From Thauera sp. JM12B12 (lineage in GTDB: Bacteria > Pseudomonadota > Gammaproteobacteria > Burkholderiales > Rhodocyclaceae): a stretch of 64,000 bases of DNA. Positions 9,981-18,295 of the stretch are shown one piece after another; position 1 is the stretch's first letter; every line of letters starts with the position of its first letter. The notes beneath the pieces are model-generated. The model worked only from the letters and a program-made list of their open reading frames with translations, did no database searches and was not told where the DNA came from. The DNA lies in assembly GCF_039614725.1 (NCBI RefSeq), contig NZ_CP154859.1:2852001-2916000 (forward strand). The letters are read 5' to 3'. Made by a program: the position numbers and the translations under genes.

Positions 9981-11204
9981 TCAGGCGGCGCGCGCCTGCA
10001 GCGGCTGCACCCGCGCCTCGCGTATGGGGAGATTGACCAGTGCGGCGGCGAGCGCGAGCGCCATGTCCGCGTACCACATCCAAGTGAAGTCGCCGAACTC
10101 GCTCAATGCAAGTCCGCCCAGCCAGGCACCGAGAAAGCCGCCGATCTGGTGCGACAGCAGGGTCAGCCCGAACAGCGTCGCCAGATAGCGCGTGCCGAAC
10201 AGCTTGCCGACGATCGCCGCCGTCGGCGGCACCGTGGCCAGCCACGTGAAGCCCAGGCCGGCGGCGAACAGGTAGAAGGTCCATGCGGTGGGCGGCATCA
10301 GCAGGTACCAGGCGATCAGCAGCGCGCGCGAGCCATACATCAAGGACAGCACGTGCTTGCTGCGGTAGCGCCCCACCCAGGCGCCGGCGAACAGGCTGCC
10401 GAACACGTTGGCCAGCCCGATGATGGCCAGCGAGGTGCTGGCCACGCCGGCCGGAAGGCCGCACAGGTCGACCTCGCCGGGCAGATGCGTGACCAGGAAG
10501 GCGATGTGAAAGCCGCAGGTGAAGAAGCCCGCGTGCAGCAGCAGGTAGCTCCGGTCCTTCAGCGCCGCGCGCACGGCCGGGCCAAGGCGCTGTTCGCTCC
10601 CCGCCGCATGCGCCGCTGCGGTCGCGGCACCGGGCGCCGCGAGCCGGCCGACCAGCGGCAGCGCAGCCAGCGCCGCCAGCGCCATCGCCCACATCGCGCC
10701 CATCCAGCCGATCGACTGGATCAGCTTCTGCAACAGCGGCGCGAACACGAACTGGCCGAACGAGCCGCCGGCGTTGATCACCCCCGACGCCGCACCGCGC
10801 GCATCGGCCGGCAGTCGCTGCGCCGCGGCACCGATCAGCACCGAGAAGCTGCCGATCCCCGAGCCCATCGAGGCCAGCAGGCCCAGGCTCACCGCGAGGC
10901 CGAAGCCGTCGTCGACGAAGGGCGTCAGCGCGCAACCCACTGCGAGCACCACCAGGCCCGCCACCAGCACCACCCGCGCTCCGTAGCGGTCGGCGAGCGC
11001 GCCGGCAACGGGCTGGATCGCCCCCCAGCTGAGCTGACCGATCGCCAGCGCCAGGCTGACGGTGGCCACGCCCATGCCGGTCGCGCTGTTGAGCGGGCTG
11101 ACGAACAGTCCGAACGACTGCCGCACGCCCATCGTGACCATCAGGATGCCGGCGGCGGCCAGGGTGACGACCAGCACGTCGGCGCGGCGCAGGGTTTGGA
11201 ACAT
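9981..11204 (-). CDS. MFS transporter
   Basis: 407-residue integral membrane protein with about twelve hydrophobic segments. The cytoplasmic loop after helix 2 carries the MFS-type motif (GALADRYGARVV), and the second half has a related loop (GRYRSKHVL). The substrate cannot be read from the sequence; the family resembles oxalate/formate- or NreB-like major facilitators. The ATG at 11204 was chosen because the residues upstream are charged and lie in the divergent promoter region. It is divergent from a LysR regulator 97 bp away, which probably controls it. Confidence 0.85.
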   Translation of the reverse strand: MFQTLRRADVLVVTLAAAGILMVTMGVRQSFGLFVSPLNSATGMGVATVSLALAIGQLSWGAIQPVAGALADRYGARVVLVAGLVVLAVGCALTPFVDDGFGLAVSLGLLASMGSGIGSFSVLIGAAAQRLPADARGAASGVINAGGSFGQFVFAPLLQKLIQSIGWMGAMWAMALAALAALPLVGRLAAPGAATAAAHAAGSEQRLGPAVRAALKDRSYLLLHAGFFTCGFHIAFLVTHLPGEVDLCGLPAGVASTSLAIIGLANVFGSLFAGAWVGRYRSKHVLSLMYGSRALLIAWYLLMPPTAWTFYLFAAGLGFTWLATVPPTAAIVGKLFGTRYLATLFGLTLLSHQIGGFLGAWLGGLALSEFGDFTWMWYADMALALAAALVNLPIREARVQPLQARAA

Positions 11205-11301
11205 GGCTCGAACTTCCGCTTTCAGACGAGCGCGATTGTGTCCGCCCGGGAACTCGCCGACAAACGATCTATACTGCGCCATGCAATAGTTTTTCTACGC
11301 C

Positions 11302-12216
11302 ATGAATCCTTACCCGCCCCTGAAAGCGCTTGTTGCCTTCGACGCCGCGATGCGCACCGGCAGTTTTTCTCTTGCTGCGGCGGAACTCTTCGTCACCCCT
11401 GGTGCCGTCGGCCAGCAGATCCAGAAGCTGGAGGAATGGCTGGGCGTCGCACTGTTCGTGCGCCAGGTCCGCCAGGTGCAGCCGACCGAGGACGCGCTCG
11501 GCTACTGGAAGCGCATCCAGCCCGCGTTGGCGCAGATCGCCGACGCCAGCCACAGGCTCCGCGACCGCCGCAACAGCGCAGTGGTGCTGTCCATGCCGCC
11601 GGGCTTTGCCACCAAGTGGTTCGCCAGCCGCATGGCCAGCCTGCTACGCCAGCATCCCGAGATCGAACTGCACCTCAATGCCACGCCCCAGGTGATCGAC
11701 CTCGAGCGCGAATCCATCGACCTCGCCATCCGGTATTTCGACGGCCAGGCCCCCGAACTCGACGTGACGCTGCTGCTCCAGGACGAGAGCCGCGTCTACG
11801 CCAACCCGCGCTACCTCGCCCCGCTCGACCTGCGCGAACCGGACGACGTGGCGCGCGCGACGCTGCTGGTGACGACGCTGCAACCGCACTGGCCGACCTG
11901 GCTGGAGCGCTACAGCCGGCTGTCGGCGGCGCGGATCGCTGCCATCCCGCGCATCCACTTCGACCAGAGCCTGATGGCGATCGAGGCCGCGCGCCTGGGA
12001 CAGGGCCTGATCCTGACCAGCCCGCACCTGGTGGAAGCGGAACTGGCCGAAGGCTCGCTGGTGGAAGCGTTCGCGCACGCGCTGGCGCTGACGCAGGGCT
12101 ACTACCTGGCGCACCACGGCAGGCTGCCGCTGCGCCCGGCCGTGGCGACGGTCAAGCAGTGGTTGATCGATGAGGCCGGCAACTCGGTCCATGTGCCGCC
12201 AGGCCCTCCGTCATGA
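11302..12216 (+). CDS. LysR-family regulator, GcvA-like
   Basis: 304-residue LysR protein. The N-terminal winged helix-turn-helix is clear (MRTGSFSLAAAELFVTPGAVGQQ, residues about 16-38), followed by LEEWLGVALFVR. The C-terminal co-inducer domain resembles the GcvA subgroup (residues about 90-295). Divergent placement next to the MFS gene suggests it regulates that transporter. The inducer is unknown. Confidence 0.9.
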   Translation: MNPYPPLKALVAFDAAMRTGSFSLAAAELFVTPGAVGQQIQKLEEWLGVALFVRQVRQVQPTEDALGYWKRIQPALAQIADASHRLRDRRNSAVVLSMPPGFATKWFASRMASLLRQHPEIELHLNATPQVIDLERESIDLAIRYFDGQAPELDVTLLLQDESRVYANPRYLAPLDLREPDDVARATLLVTTLQPHWPTWLERYSRLSAARIAAIPRIHFDQSLMAIEAARLGQGLILTSPHLVEAELAEGSLVEAFAHALALTQGYYLAHHGRLPLRPAVATVKQWLIDEAGNSVHVPPGPPS

Positions 12217-12270
12217 AGGCTGCTGCCACCGACCCGGCGACGCAAGGGGACGCCCGCCTCATCCCGCTGG

Positions 12271-12298
12271 ATCGCGCACGGTTCTTGCTGTGCGCGAT
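12271..12298. terminator. Stem-loop after LysR gene
   Basis: Perfect 9-bp arms (ATCGCGCAC at 12271-12279 and its complement at 12290-12298) with a 10-base loop, 55 bases after the LysR stop. It lacks a U-run, so any termination activity is uncertain. Confidence 0.4.
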
Positions 12299-12301
12299 GG
12301 C

Positions 12302-12319
12302 CTGTAACAAGTCTGTAGC
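12302..12319 (+). promoter_or_regulatory. PhoB/OmpR-type direct repeat upstream of outer-membrane protein gene
   Basis: CTGTAAC-N4-CTGTAGC is a direct repeat with the 7+4 spacing of Pho boxes and other OmpR-family operators; I count 12 of 18 matches to the Pho-box consensus. It ends 42 bases before the ATG at 12362. Which response regulator would bind cannot be told from sequence. Confidence 0.35.
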
Positions 12320-12361
12320 CAACCCGGCGCGCTGCACCGCCATCGGGACAAGGGAGCACAA

Positions 12362-13174
12362 ATGAAGAAGAAACACCTTCTCGCCACCATCGCATGGGCG
12401 TTCGCCGGAAGCGCCGCCTTCGCGTCACCCGCGGACGACGTGATGGCGCCCGACATCGAGAAGGGCGAGCGCGAGTTCGAGGTCGCCTATGGCACGGACC
12501 GCAGCGATGCGGGCAAATACGAAAGCGCGCTGGCGCTCAGTTTCGGCGCCGGCATCAGCGAGCGCTGGGCGACCGAGCTCGGCGTCGAGTTCGAGCGCGC
12601 GCGCGGCGAGCACATGAAGTACGGCGGGATCGAGTGGGAGAACCGCCTCGGCCTGATCATCGACGAGGACGCGCCGGTCGCGCTGAGCCTGCTGGTCGGT
12701 TTCGAGCGTCCGCGCGAGCGCGCGGAAGGCTGGTCGTCGACGCTGGGCCTGCTGTCCGAGACCACCGTCGGTCGCTTCCTGGTCAACGCCAACCTGCTGG
12801 TGGAGCGTAACTGGGACGTCGATGCGGAGGATGAAGGCGACGAGGGCGAGGAAGAGGACGAGGACCACGATCCCGGCGCTGCCGACCGCGCCGATGACGA
12901 CGCCGAAGCCCGCACCACGCTCGGCTACCAGTGGCAGGTGCTCTACCGCCATTCGCACCGCATCTACTACGGCGTGCAGGGCATGGGCGAGATGGGCCAG
13001 TGGGACGACTGGGCCGAGCGCGACGAGCAGGAGCACAGGATCGGCCCAGCCCTCTTCGGCCGCATCAAGCATGCCGGCGGACAGCGCCTGAACTACACCG
13101 CCGGCCTGCTGTTCGGCGTCACCGATGCGACCCCCGACTACACGCTGCGCCTCAAGCTGGAGTACGAACTCTAG
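12362..13174 (+). CDS. Predicted outer-membrane beta-barrel protein with acidic loop
   Basis: 270-residue protein with a signal peptide (MKKKHLLATIAWAFAGSAAFA). The mature part alternates hydrophobic and polar residues in amphipathic strands and ends in an aromatic/hydrophobic strand (YTLRLKLEYEL), as expected for an outer-membrane barrel. Residues about 154-180 form a highly acidic stretch rich in Asp and Glu with His, resembling a cation-binding loop. No specific family recognised; related proteins of this layout are often annotated as transporters or copper-resistance porins. An AGGGAG ribosome-binding site precedes the ATG. A PhoB-like direct repeat lies just upstream. Confidence 0.7.
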   Translation: MKKKHLLATIAWAFAGSAAFASPADDVMAPDIEKGEREFEVAYGTDRSDAGKYESALALSFGAGISERWATELGVEFERARGEHMKYGGIEWENRLGLIIDEDAPVALSLLVGFERPRERAEGWSSTLGLLSETTVGRFLVNANLLVERNWDVDAEDEGDEGEEEDEDHDPGAADRADDDAEARTTLGYQWQVLYRHSHRIYYGVQGMGEMGQWDDWAERDEQEHRIGPALFGRIKHAGGQRLNYTAGLLFGVTDATPDYTLRLKLEYEL

Positions 13175-13239
13175 GCGCGCCCCCGCCCGCTCCGGATCGG
13201 TCCCGAGCGCGCTCACCCGGGCCATCGACAAGCTGCTCT

Positions 13240-13602
13240 CTATGCGATCGGCGCAAAACCGTAGTACGAGCCATATGCAGAAGGTTCAGGCGCGTAGGCC
13301 GCGACCTTGATCGCGTCGGCCAGACGAACGGCGTCGGTGAACCCATCGATGCCACGCTCGTCCGCGCGCCACTTGGTCTCGACCTCGTCCTCGGACATCC
13401 CGCACAATCCGACGGTGTCGTCGAAGCGCTCGGAGCGATACTCGAACGCGGTGTCGTGTGCGATGAACAGCGTGTGCGGGCAGGCGGTGATGCGGGTCTC
13501 GTCGTCCGGATCGGCGCCCATCACGCGTACGCCGCAAAACGGGCAATGGACGGGCGTGTAGTAGAAGGTCTTGAGCTCGGTGCGCTGGATGAACTGGGGC
13601 AT
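13240..13602 (-). CDS. Uncharacterised protein with zinc-ribbon-like CPFCG motif
   Basis: 120-residue cytoplasmic protein of unknown function. Residues about 17-46 contain CPFCGVRV and later CPH, a possible single zinc knuckle. The C-terminus is rich in Tyr, Ser and Ala (SAYGSYYGFAPIA). The ATG at 13602 is preceded by AAAAGGAAA, a plausible Shine-Dalgarno; a longer frame upstream has no support. It lies downstream of cspA on the same strand, but a terminator separates them, so it is probably transcribed alone. Confidence 0.6.
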   Translation of the reverse strand: MPQFIQRTELKTFYYTPVHCPFCGVRVMGADPDDETRITACPHTLFIAHDTAFEYRSERFDDTVGLCGMSEDEVETKWRADERGIDGFTDAVRLADAIKVAAYAPEPSAYGSYYGFAPIA

Positions 13603-13684
13603 TGAGTTTCCTTTTTCGATAAGGACGTTCGGGCGCCGCACAGCCCTCGAGAGCACTGCGCATCGTTGTGGCGCCAAAAAGCAA

Positions 13685-13708
13685 AAGGCCCGACTCGCGT
13701 CGGGCCTT
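13685..13708 (-). terminator. Rho-independent terminator of the cspA gene
   Basis: Read on the minus strand, a 9-bp perfect GC-rich stem (AAGGCCCGA and its complement) with a 6-base loop is followed by TTTTGCTTTTTG. It lies 41 bases after the cspA stop codon, a textbook intrinsic terminator. Confidence 0.88.
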
Positions 13709-13748
13709 GCGACGATCTGCGCTGGAAGCGCGAGATCGGGGTACGGCT

Positions 13749-13955
13749 TCAGTCAGCGGCGCGGATGTTCGACGCCTGCAGGCCCTTGGGGCCGTTGGTC
13801 ACGTCGAAGGTGACGCGCTGGCCTTCGGCGAGGGTCTTGAAACCCGAGCCCTGGATGGCGGAAAAATGGGCGAAAAGGTCTTCACCGCCGGCTTCCGGCG
13901 TGATGAACCCAAAACCCTTGGAATCGTTGAACCACTTGACGGTACCTGCTGCCAT
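13749..13955 (-). CDS. cspA: Cold shock protein, CspA family
   Basis: 68-residue single cold-shock domain. RNP1 (KGFGFITP) and RNP2 (DLFAHFSAI) RNA-binding motifs are intact, and the C-terminus ([14 protein letters not shown]) is typical of the family. It acts as an RNA chaperone and transcription antiterminator in the cytoplasm. The upstream 230 bases to the next gene hold no other gene and probably include its promoter and leader; I could not pick out a reliable -35/-10 pair. Confidence 0.95.
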   Translation of the reverse strand: MAAGTVKWFNDSKGFGFITPEAGGEDLFAHFSAIQGSGFKTLAEGQRVTFDVTNGPKGLQASNIRAAD

Positions 13956-14188
13956 GTCTTGAATCTCCGAAAAAAAATGGGGAAAGCCCCCTGAGTGGGG
14001 CGAGCATCAAGACAGCGAGGTATGACTTGGGGGAATACGACCGAAGAATCGGATATGCCAACAAACAAACTGCACGACTTGAATATCGCTGCGGCGCAGT
14101 ATGGGCGAGTTTCAACGCTAAGGACAGCTTTATTTTCACCTGGCCCGGTGCACGCGGCCTCGAAGACGTAGCGTGTGGACGGCCGGCT

Positions 14189-14959
14189 TCAAGCCAGTTG
14201 CTCGATGATCCGCCAGCCGCGCGCCTCCGCGTGGGCGCGCAACATTGCGTCGGGGCGCACTGCAATGGGCTGGTCAACCCATTCGAGCAAGGGCAGATCG
14301 CTGCGGGAATCCGAATAGAAGACGCGCTCGCGAAAGCCGGTCAGCGCCGCAGGCGATTCTGCGGCGCGCACCCCGGGGACCGTCGCGGCACGCTCGCCCA
14401 GCCAGGCCATGACACGCTCGACCTTGCCGGCGCCGTGGCACAAGGGCCCGATGTACTCGCCCGTGAAGCGGCCGTTCTCGATGCGCGGGCGGCTGCCGAG
14501 CAGGTTCGGGATGCCGAAGGCGCGCGCAAACGGCCTCGCGACCACCTCGTTGGTCGTGGTCACGATGCAGCACAGGTCGCCGGCCTGGCGATGGTGCGCA
14601 ACCAGTTCTCGGCTGGCGGTGGGAAGTTCGCTGCGGATCACCGCCTCGAAGCGGTGCTGGAGTTCCGGGACATCGCCTGCGGCGACCGCCAGCAGGCGCT
14701 CGGCGGCGAAGCGGTGCAGCACCTCGATGTCGATGCGGCCGGCGACATAGTCATGGCAGGTATCCAGATAGGCCTCGTCTGTCCCCGACGGCAACACGCC
14801 CTCGCCCACCAGGAAGCGCGCCCAGCGCAGGCCGCTGTCGGACGGGATGAGGGTGAAGTCGAGGTCGAACAGCGCGAGCGCCGACGATGCACCATCAGCC
14901 GGGGCGCGATCCGGCGATGCAAGGCAGTTGAGCGCACCAGCCCCGGCCTCCCCGCGCAT
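14189..14959 (-). CDS. HAD-superfamily hydrolase, SerB-like (HAD-IB)
   Basis: 256-residue haloacid dehalogenase-type phosphatase. Motif I is FDLDFTLI, with the nucleophilic and acid/base Asp residues, followed by the cap region; motif III and IV residues appear around GAGKVERV and FYSDSRSDLPLL. It resembles the HAD-IB group of small-molecule phosphatases such as phosphoserine phosphatase. It follows pabBC with one base between stop and start, so it is the last gene of the fhc operon. A phosphatase there could serve cofactor biosynthesis, but its substrate is not known. Confidence 0.85.
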   Translation of the reverse strand: MRGEAGAGALNCLASPDRAPADGASSALALFDLDFTLIPSDSGLRWARFLVGEGVLPSGTDEAYLDTCHDYVAGRIDIEVLHRFAAERLLAVAAGDVPELQHRFEAVIRSELPTASRELVAHHRQAGDLCCIVTTTNEVVARPFARAFGIPNLLGSRPRIENGRFTGEYIGPLCHGAGKVERVMAWLGERAATVPGVRAAESPAALTGFRERVFYSDSRSDLPLLEWVDQPIAVRPDAMLRAHAEARGWRIIEQLA

Positions 14960-14960
14960 G

Positions 14961-16892
14961 TCAGCCACGTCCGGTCCGCATCGCTTCGACCGGCCGCGAG
15001 CAGCGTGCGGCTTCGCCCGCTGCCAGGCGCGCATCGAGCACCCCGCGCAGCGCGTTGGTGAGCACGATGCGTTCGGCGCGCAGCAGGTCTTCCAGGCGCA
15101 GCGGTCGTTCGCGCGCTGCCCACTCCGGGTCGTCGAGCAATGCGGCGCGCATGGTGCCCGGCAGCACGCCGCGACCGACGGGCGGGGTCAGCCACTCGCC
15201 CTCGATGCGCAGGAAAACATTGCTGCGCCCGCCTTCGGTGAGCCAGCCGTCGCCGTCGAAGAACAGGGTGTCGAAGGCGCCGCGCGCCTGCGCCGCGCGG
15301 ATGCCGGCGTCGTAGCGGCTGCGCAGCGTGGTCTTGTGGGCAAACAGTCCGTGCGGGTCGTCGATCGGCCCGGAGGCGATCAGCAGCTCGACCGGCCCGG
15401 GTGGCAGCGGCTCGAGCGGCGCCACGACGATCTCGAAGCGGCCGTCCTTGTGCAACGCCAGACGCATGCGACTCGGCTGCCCGGGCGCGAGGCCCGCCAC
15501 CTGCAGACGCAGCGCGGCGACGATCTCCGCGCGCGGACAGGCGAAATGCAGCGCCGCAGCGCTCGCGGCAAGGCGGCCGAGATGGCGCTCGATGTGCCGG
15601 ATGCCTTCATCGCGCGTGGCGTACATCGTCTCGAACAGGCTGAACCCGGGATCCAGCCCGGTGAGAAAGCGTGCCTTGAGCGCGCACTCCTCGAACTCCT
15701 CTTCGGGGCGGCTATCGATGACGATGCCGGCGCCCACGCCCATGCGCCCGTCGCAGCCGGCACCGTCGGCGCGTTGCTGCAAGGTCAGCGTGCGGATCGT
15801 CACCGACAGGCAGAAGTCGCCACACGCCTGCTCCGGGCGCTGCGGCGCCTCGATCCAGCCGATGCTGCCGGTGTACAGGCCGCGCGGGGTGTTCTCCAGT
15901 TCGGCGATGAGCTGCATGGTGCGGTGCTTGGGCGCGCCGGTGATCGAGCCGCAGGGAAAGAGCGCGCGCAGCAGCGTGGCAAAGCCGGTGTCGTCGGGCA
16001 ACGCGGCCTCGATGGTCGAGGTCATCTGGAACACGGTCGGATAGGACTCGACCGTAAACAGCGCCGGCACGCGCACGCTGCCGGTGCGGGCGATGCGGCC
16101 AAGATCGTTGCGCAGCAGGTCGACGATCATCAGGTTTTCGGCGCGGTTCTTGGTGTCGCCGGCGAGCAATCGCGCGATCTCGCTGTCGCCCTCGGCCTCG
16201 CGGGCGCGCGGCGCCGTGCCCTTCATCGGCTTGGCCGAGAGCCGTCCGCCGCTGTTGCGCATGAAGAGCTCGGGCGAGCACGACAGCACCCAGTCCGGCC
16301 CGGACGTGCCCGGCGGCAGCCCGATCAGTGCGCCGTAGGCCACCGGCTGGCGGGCGCGCAGGCGACGGTAAAGGCTCACCGGCGAACCGAAGGTACGGAA
16401 GTCCAGCCGATAGGTGTAGTTGACCTGGTAGGTCTCGCCCTCGCCGATCGCCGCGTGAATGCAGTCGATCGCAGCGCAGAAGGCGTCGTGGTCCACGGTC
16501 GGGCGGATGTCGAGCGCGCCCGCCGGCGCCGGGTCGAGGCCATCGCCGCCCTGCCCGCCGCCGGTGTCCGCGCGTTCGCGCGCGATGAGCCAGGCCTCGA
16601 CCTCGTCGGCAGCGAGCAGCGCGATCTCTTCGAACATCAGCACGCGCAGGCTGCCGCCATCCGCAGGCGCGAGGCGCTCGTGGCCGGCGCACAGCAGGCG
16701 CGCGCCCCACTCGTAGTCGGCCAGCACCACCGCGTGCAAGCCGGCGCGCAGGTCGCGGTCGGCCGCCGCCCACACCGCATCGAGCGTGGCGGGGTCATCG
16801 CAGCGGTGCTCGCGCACGAAGCCGGTGTACAGCCGGCTGGTGGGTGCGGCGGCCGTGGAATGGCAGTCGTCGAGCAGGGCGAAACAGGTCAT
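14961..16892 (-). CDS. pabB: Aminodeoxychorismate synthase component I fused to aminodeoxychorismate lyase (PabBC)
   Basis: 643-residue bifunctional protein. The N-terminal about 380 residues are a chorismate-binding PabB domain (GETYQVNYTYRLD, SCSPELFMRN, MKGTAPRA, NLMIVDLLRNDLGRI, FPCGSITGAPK). The C-terminal about 240 residues are a class IV aminotransferase-like PabC lyase domain (TKTTLRSRYD-type region and TEGGRSNVFLRI). Together with a glutaminase it makes 4-aminobenzoate. pABA is the substrate of beta-RFAP synthase in H4MPT synthesis as well as a folate precursor, which fits its place after the fhc genes. The ATG at 16892 lies 10 bases after the fae2 stop; an in-frame start at 16916 would overlap it. 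Confidence 0.92.
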   Translation of the reverse strand: MTCFALLDDCHSTAAAPTSRLYTGFVREHRCDDPATLDAVWAAADRDLRAGLHAVVLADYEWGARLLCAGHERLAPADGGSLRVLMFEEIALLAADEVEAWLIARERADTGGGQGGDGLDPAPAGALDIRPTVDHDAFCAAIDCIHAAIGEGETYQVNYTYRLDFRTFGSPVSLYRRLRARQPVAYGALIGLPPGTSGPDWVLSCSPELFMRNSGGRLSAKPMKGTAPRAREAEGDSEIARLLAGDTKNRAENLMIVDLLRNDLGRIARTGSVRVPALFTVESYPTVFQMTSTIEAALPDDTGFATLLRALFPCGSITGAPKHRTMQLIAELENTPRGLYTGSIGWIEAPQRPEQACGDFCLSVTIRTLTLQQRADGAGCDGRMGVGAGIVIDSRPEEEFEECALKARFLTGLDPGFSLFETMYATRDEGIRHIERHLGRLAASAAALHFACPRAEIVAALRLQVAGLAPGQPSRMRLALHKDGRFEIVVAPLEPLPPGPVELLIASGPIDDPHGLFAHKTTLRSRYDAGIRAAQARGAFDTLFFDGDGWLTEGGRSNVFLRIEGEWLTPPVGRGVLPGTMRAALLDDPEWAARERPLRLEDLLRAERIVLTNALRGVLDARLAAGEAARCSRPVEAMRTGRG

Positions 16893-16902
16893 CGCGAGCA
16901 GC

Positions 16903-17436
16903 TCAGCTCCAGTCATCCATGTCGTGCTTGATGGTGTGGCGGTTGGCGATCAGTTCGTCGAAGCTCGGCTCATTGTTGAGCGCGCGCCTGATCGCGAGCT
17001 TGGTCGCCTCGTAGTTGGTGCGGTACATGTCCTTCTTGTCGAGCTTCGGGTCGGTGGCACAGCGCGGGTCGATCCACACCAGGCTGATGATGCACAGCTC
17101 GTCGGCCACGTCGCGCGGGATGATGCCCTCGATCACGCAGTCGAGCACCGCATCGGCAGTGGCCGACTGCACCACGCCGCCGAAGAGCACGATGTTGGCG
17201 CTGTCCTTCAAGGTGACCTTGGGCACCGTGATCGTCGCCGGGCGCACCATCTGGTTGCAGGCGCGGATCGCGAACATCGCGGTGTGGCCCTTGCTCTGCG
17301 CCATCATGTTGGCGAAGGCCTGGCCGACCGGGCCGTCGGTGCGCCCGATCAGGATCTCGGGCATGGCGTCGGTGAATTGGCCTTCGGCGGCCAGCACGGT
17401 GGCCTCACCTGCGTGGAAGACGTAGTTCCTGCTCAT
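16903..17436 (-). CDS. Formaldehyde-activating enzyme paralogue (Fae2-like)
   Basis: 177-residue Fae-family protein. The core is recognisable from LIGRTDGPVGQAFANMMAQ, TVPKVTLKD and an alpha-beta layout close to Fae, and the C-terminal NYEATKLAIRRALNNEPS matches. Where Fae has AHIDLI with the catalytic His, this protein has AMPEIL, so the acid/base His is lost. Fae2/Fae3-type paralogues occur in methylotrophs and have no firmly known function; sensing or binding of formaldehyde or H4MPT intermediates is possible. It lies 28 bases after fhcC in the fhc operon, with a good ribosome-binding site (GCGGAGAAACC). The canonical fae is at 43470-43979. Confidence 0.9.
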   Translation of the reverse strand: MSRNYVFHAGEATVLAAEGQFTDAMPEILIGRTDGPVGQAFANMMAQSKGHTAMFAIRACNQMVRPATITVPKVTLKDSANIVLFGGVVQSATADAVLDCVIEGIIPRDVADELCIISLVWIDPRCATDPKLDKKDMYRTNYEATKLAIRRALNNEPSFDELIANRHTIKHDMDDWS

Positions 17437-17464
17437 TCGGTTTCTCCGCTTGGGGTCGATGAAC

Positions 17465-18295
17465 TCAAAACAGCCATTCGCCCTTTCCGTCCACCGCCAG
17501 ATCACCCACCAGGCGGCGCGGCGCGCTTGCTGGCAGGGCTGCGAACGGGCCGCCATGATAAGCGAGGCTGCGGCGCAACAATGTCCAGAAAACGACGATG
17601 TCTTGATGCGTCGCAACGAAGGTGGATGGAACTGCGGGCGGTGGGCCGGCGAACACCAGCGTGCCGCGCCGCATGCCATAGCCGCAGTGCGCGCCCACCC
17701 GACCGGCGACCGCGATCGTGCCGGCGACCATGCGCGAGGCGAGGAAGTCGCCGGCGTCGCCATGCAGCACCACGGTGCCGCGGCGCATGCGGTCGCCGCA
17801 GCGCGCGCCGGCCTTGCCGCGCACGATCAGCGTGCCGCCGCGCATGCCATCCATGCTGCCCGGCAAGGCGCCTGCCGCGAACGCTCCGACATCGCCCTCG
17901 ACCTCGATCAGCCCGCCCGCCATCTCGCAGCCGGCAAGCTGTCCGGCGCTGCCCTGCACACGGATCTCGCCGCCCCGCATGGACAGGCCGAGGCGGTCGC
18001 CCACCGCCCCGTCGATGCGCAGCACGCCGCCGTCCAGGCCCTGGCCGATGGCGTCGAAGCGCGACAGATCACCCTCCAGGCGCAGTTCCGGGCTGAGCTC
18101 GGCCGTACCGCCACCGAGCGCCGCGACGTTGAACAGCTCGCCCAGCGCCAGCATCTCGTTGCCATGGCGGATCTCGACGCGCGCCACCTCGGCGGCCGTC
18201 ATCGCCGCCAGCCTCGCCGGCAGCACGCCGCCGAAATCGACGCGGAAATCCGGTTGCGCCTTCAGGCGCAGGCACCAGCCGAGTGTCGCGCTCAT
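17465..18295 (-). CDS. fhcC: Formyltransferase/hydrolase complex subunit C (formylmethanofuran dehydrogenase subunit C-like)
   Basis: 276-residue protein with tandem Gly-rich beta-helix turns of the type GGxxxVxGxxGxxxGxxM (for example MAGGLIEVEGDVG, MRGGTLIVRGKAG, MRRGTVVLHGDAG, MRRGTLVFAG), the fold shared with the C-terminal domain of glutamate synthase. In the bacterial Fhc complex it contributes to binding of FhcD and methylofuran. The ATG at 18295 overlaps the fhcD stop by four bases (ATGA). Length and repeats are normal for the family. Confidence 0.95.
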   Translation of the reverse strand: MSATLGWCLRLKAQPDFRVDFGGVLPARLAAMTAAEVARVEIRHGNEMLALGELFNVAALGGGTAELSPELRLEGDLSRFDAIGQGLDGGVLRIDGAVGDRLGLSMRGGEIRVQGSAGQLAGCEMAGGLIEVEGDVGAFAAGALPGSMDGMRGGTLIVRGKAGARCGDRMRRGTVVLHGDAGDFLASRMVAGTIAVAGRVGAHCGYGMRRGTLVFAGPPPAVPSTFVATHQDIVVFWTLLRRSLAYHGGPFAALPASAPRRLVGDLAVDGKGEWLF

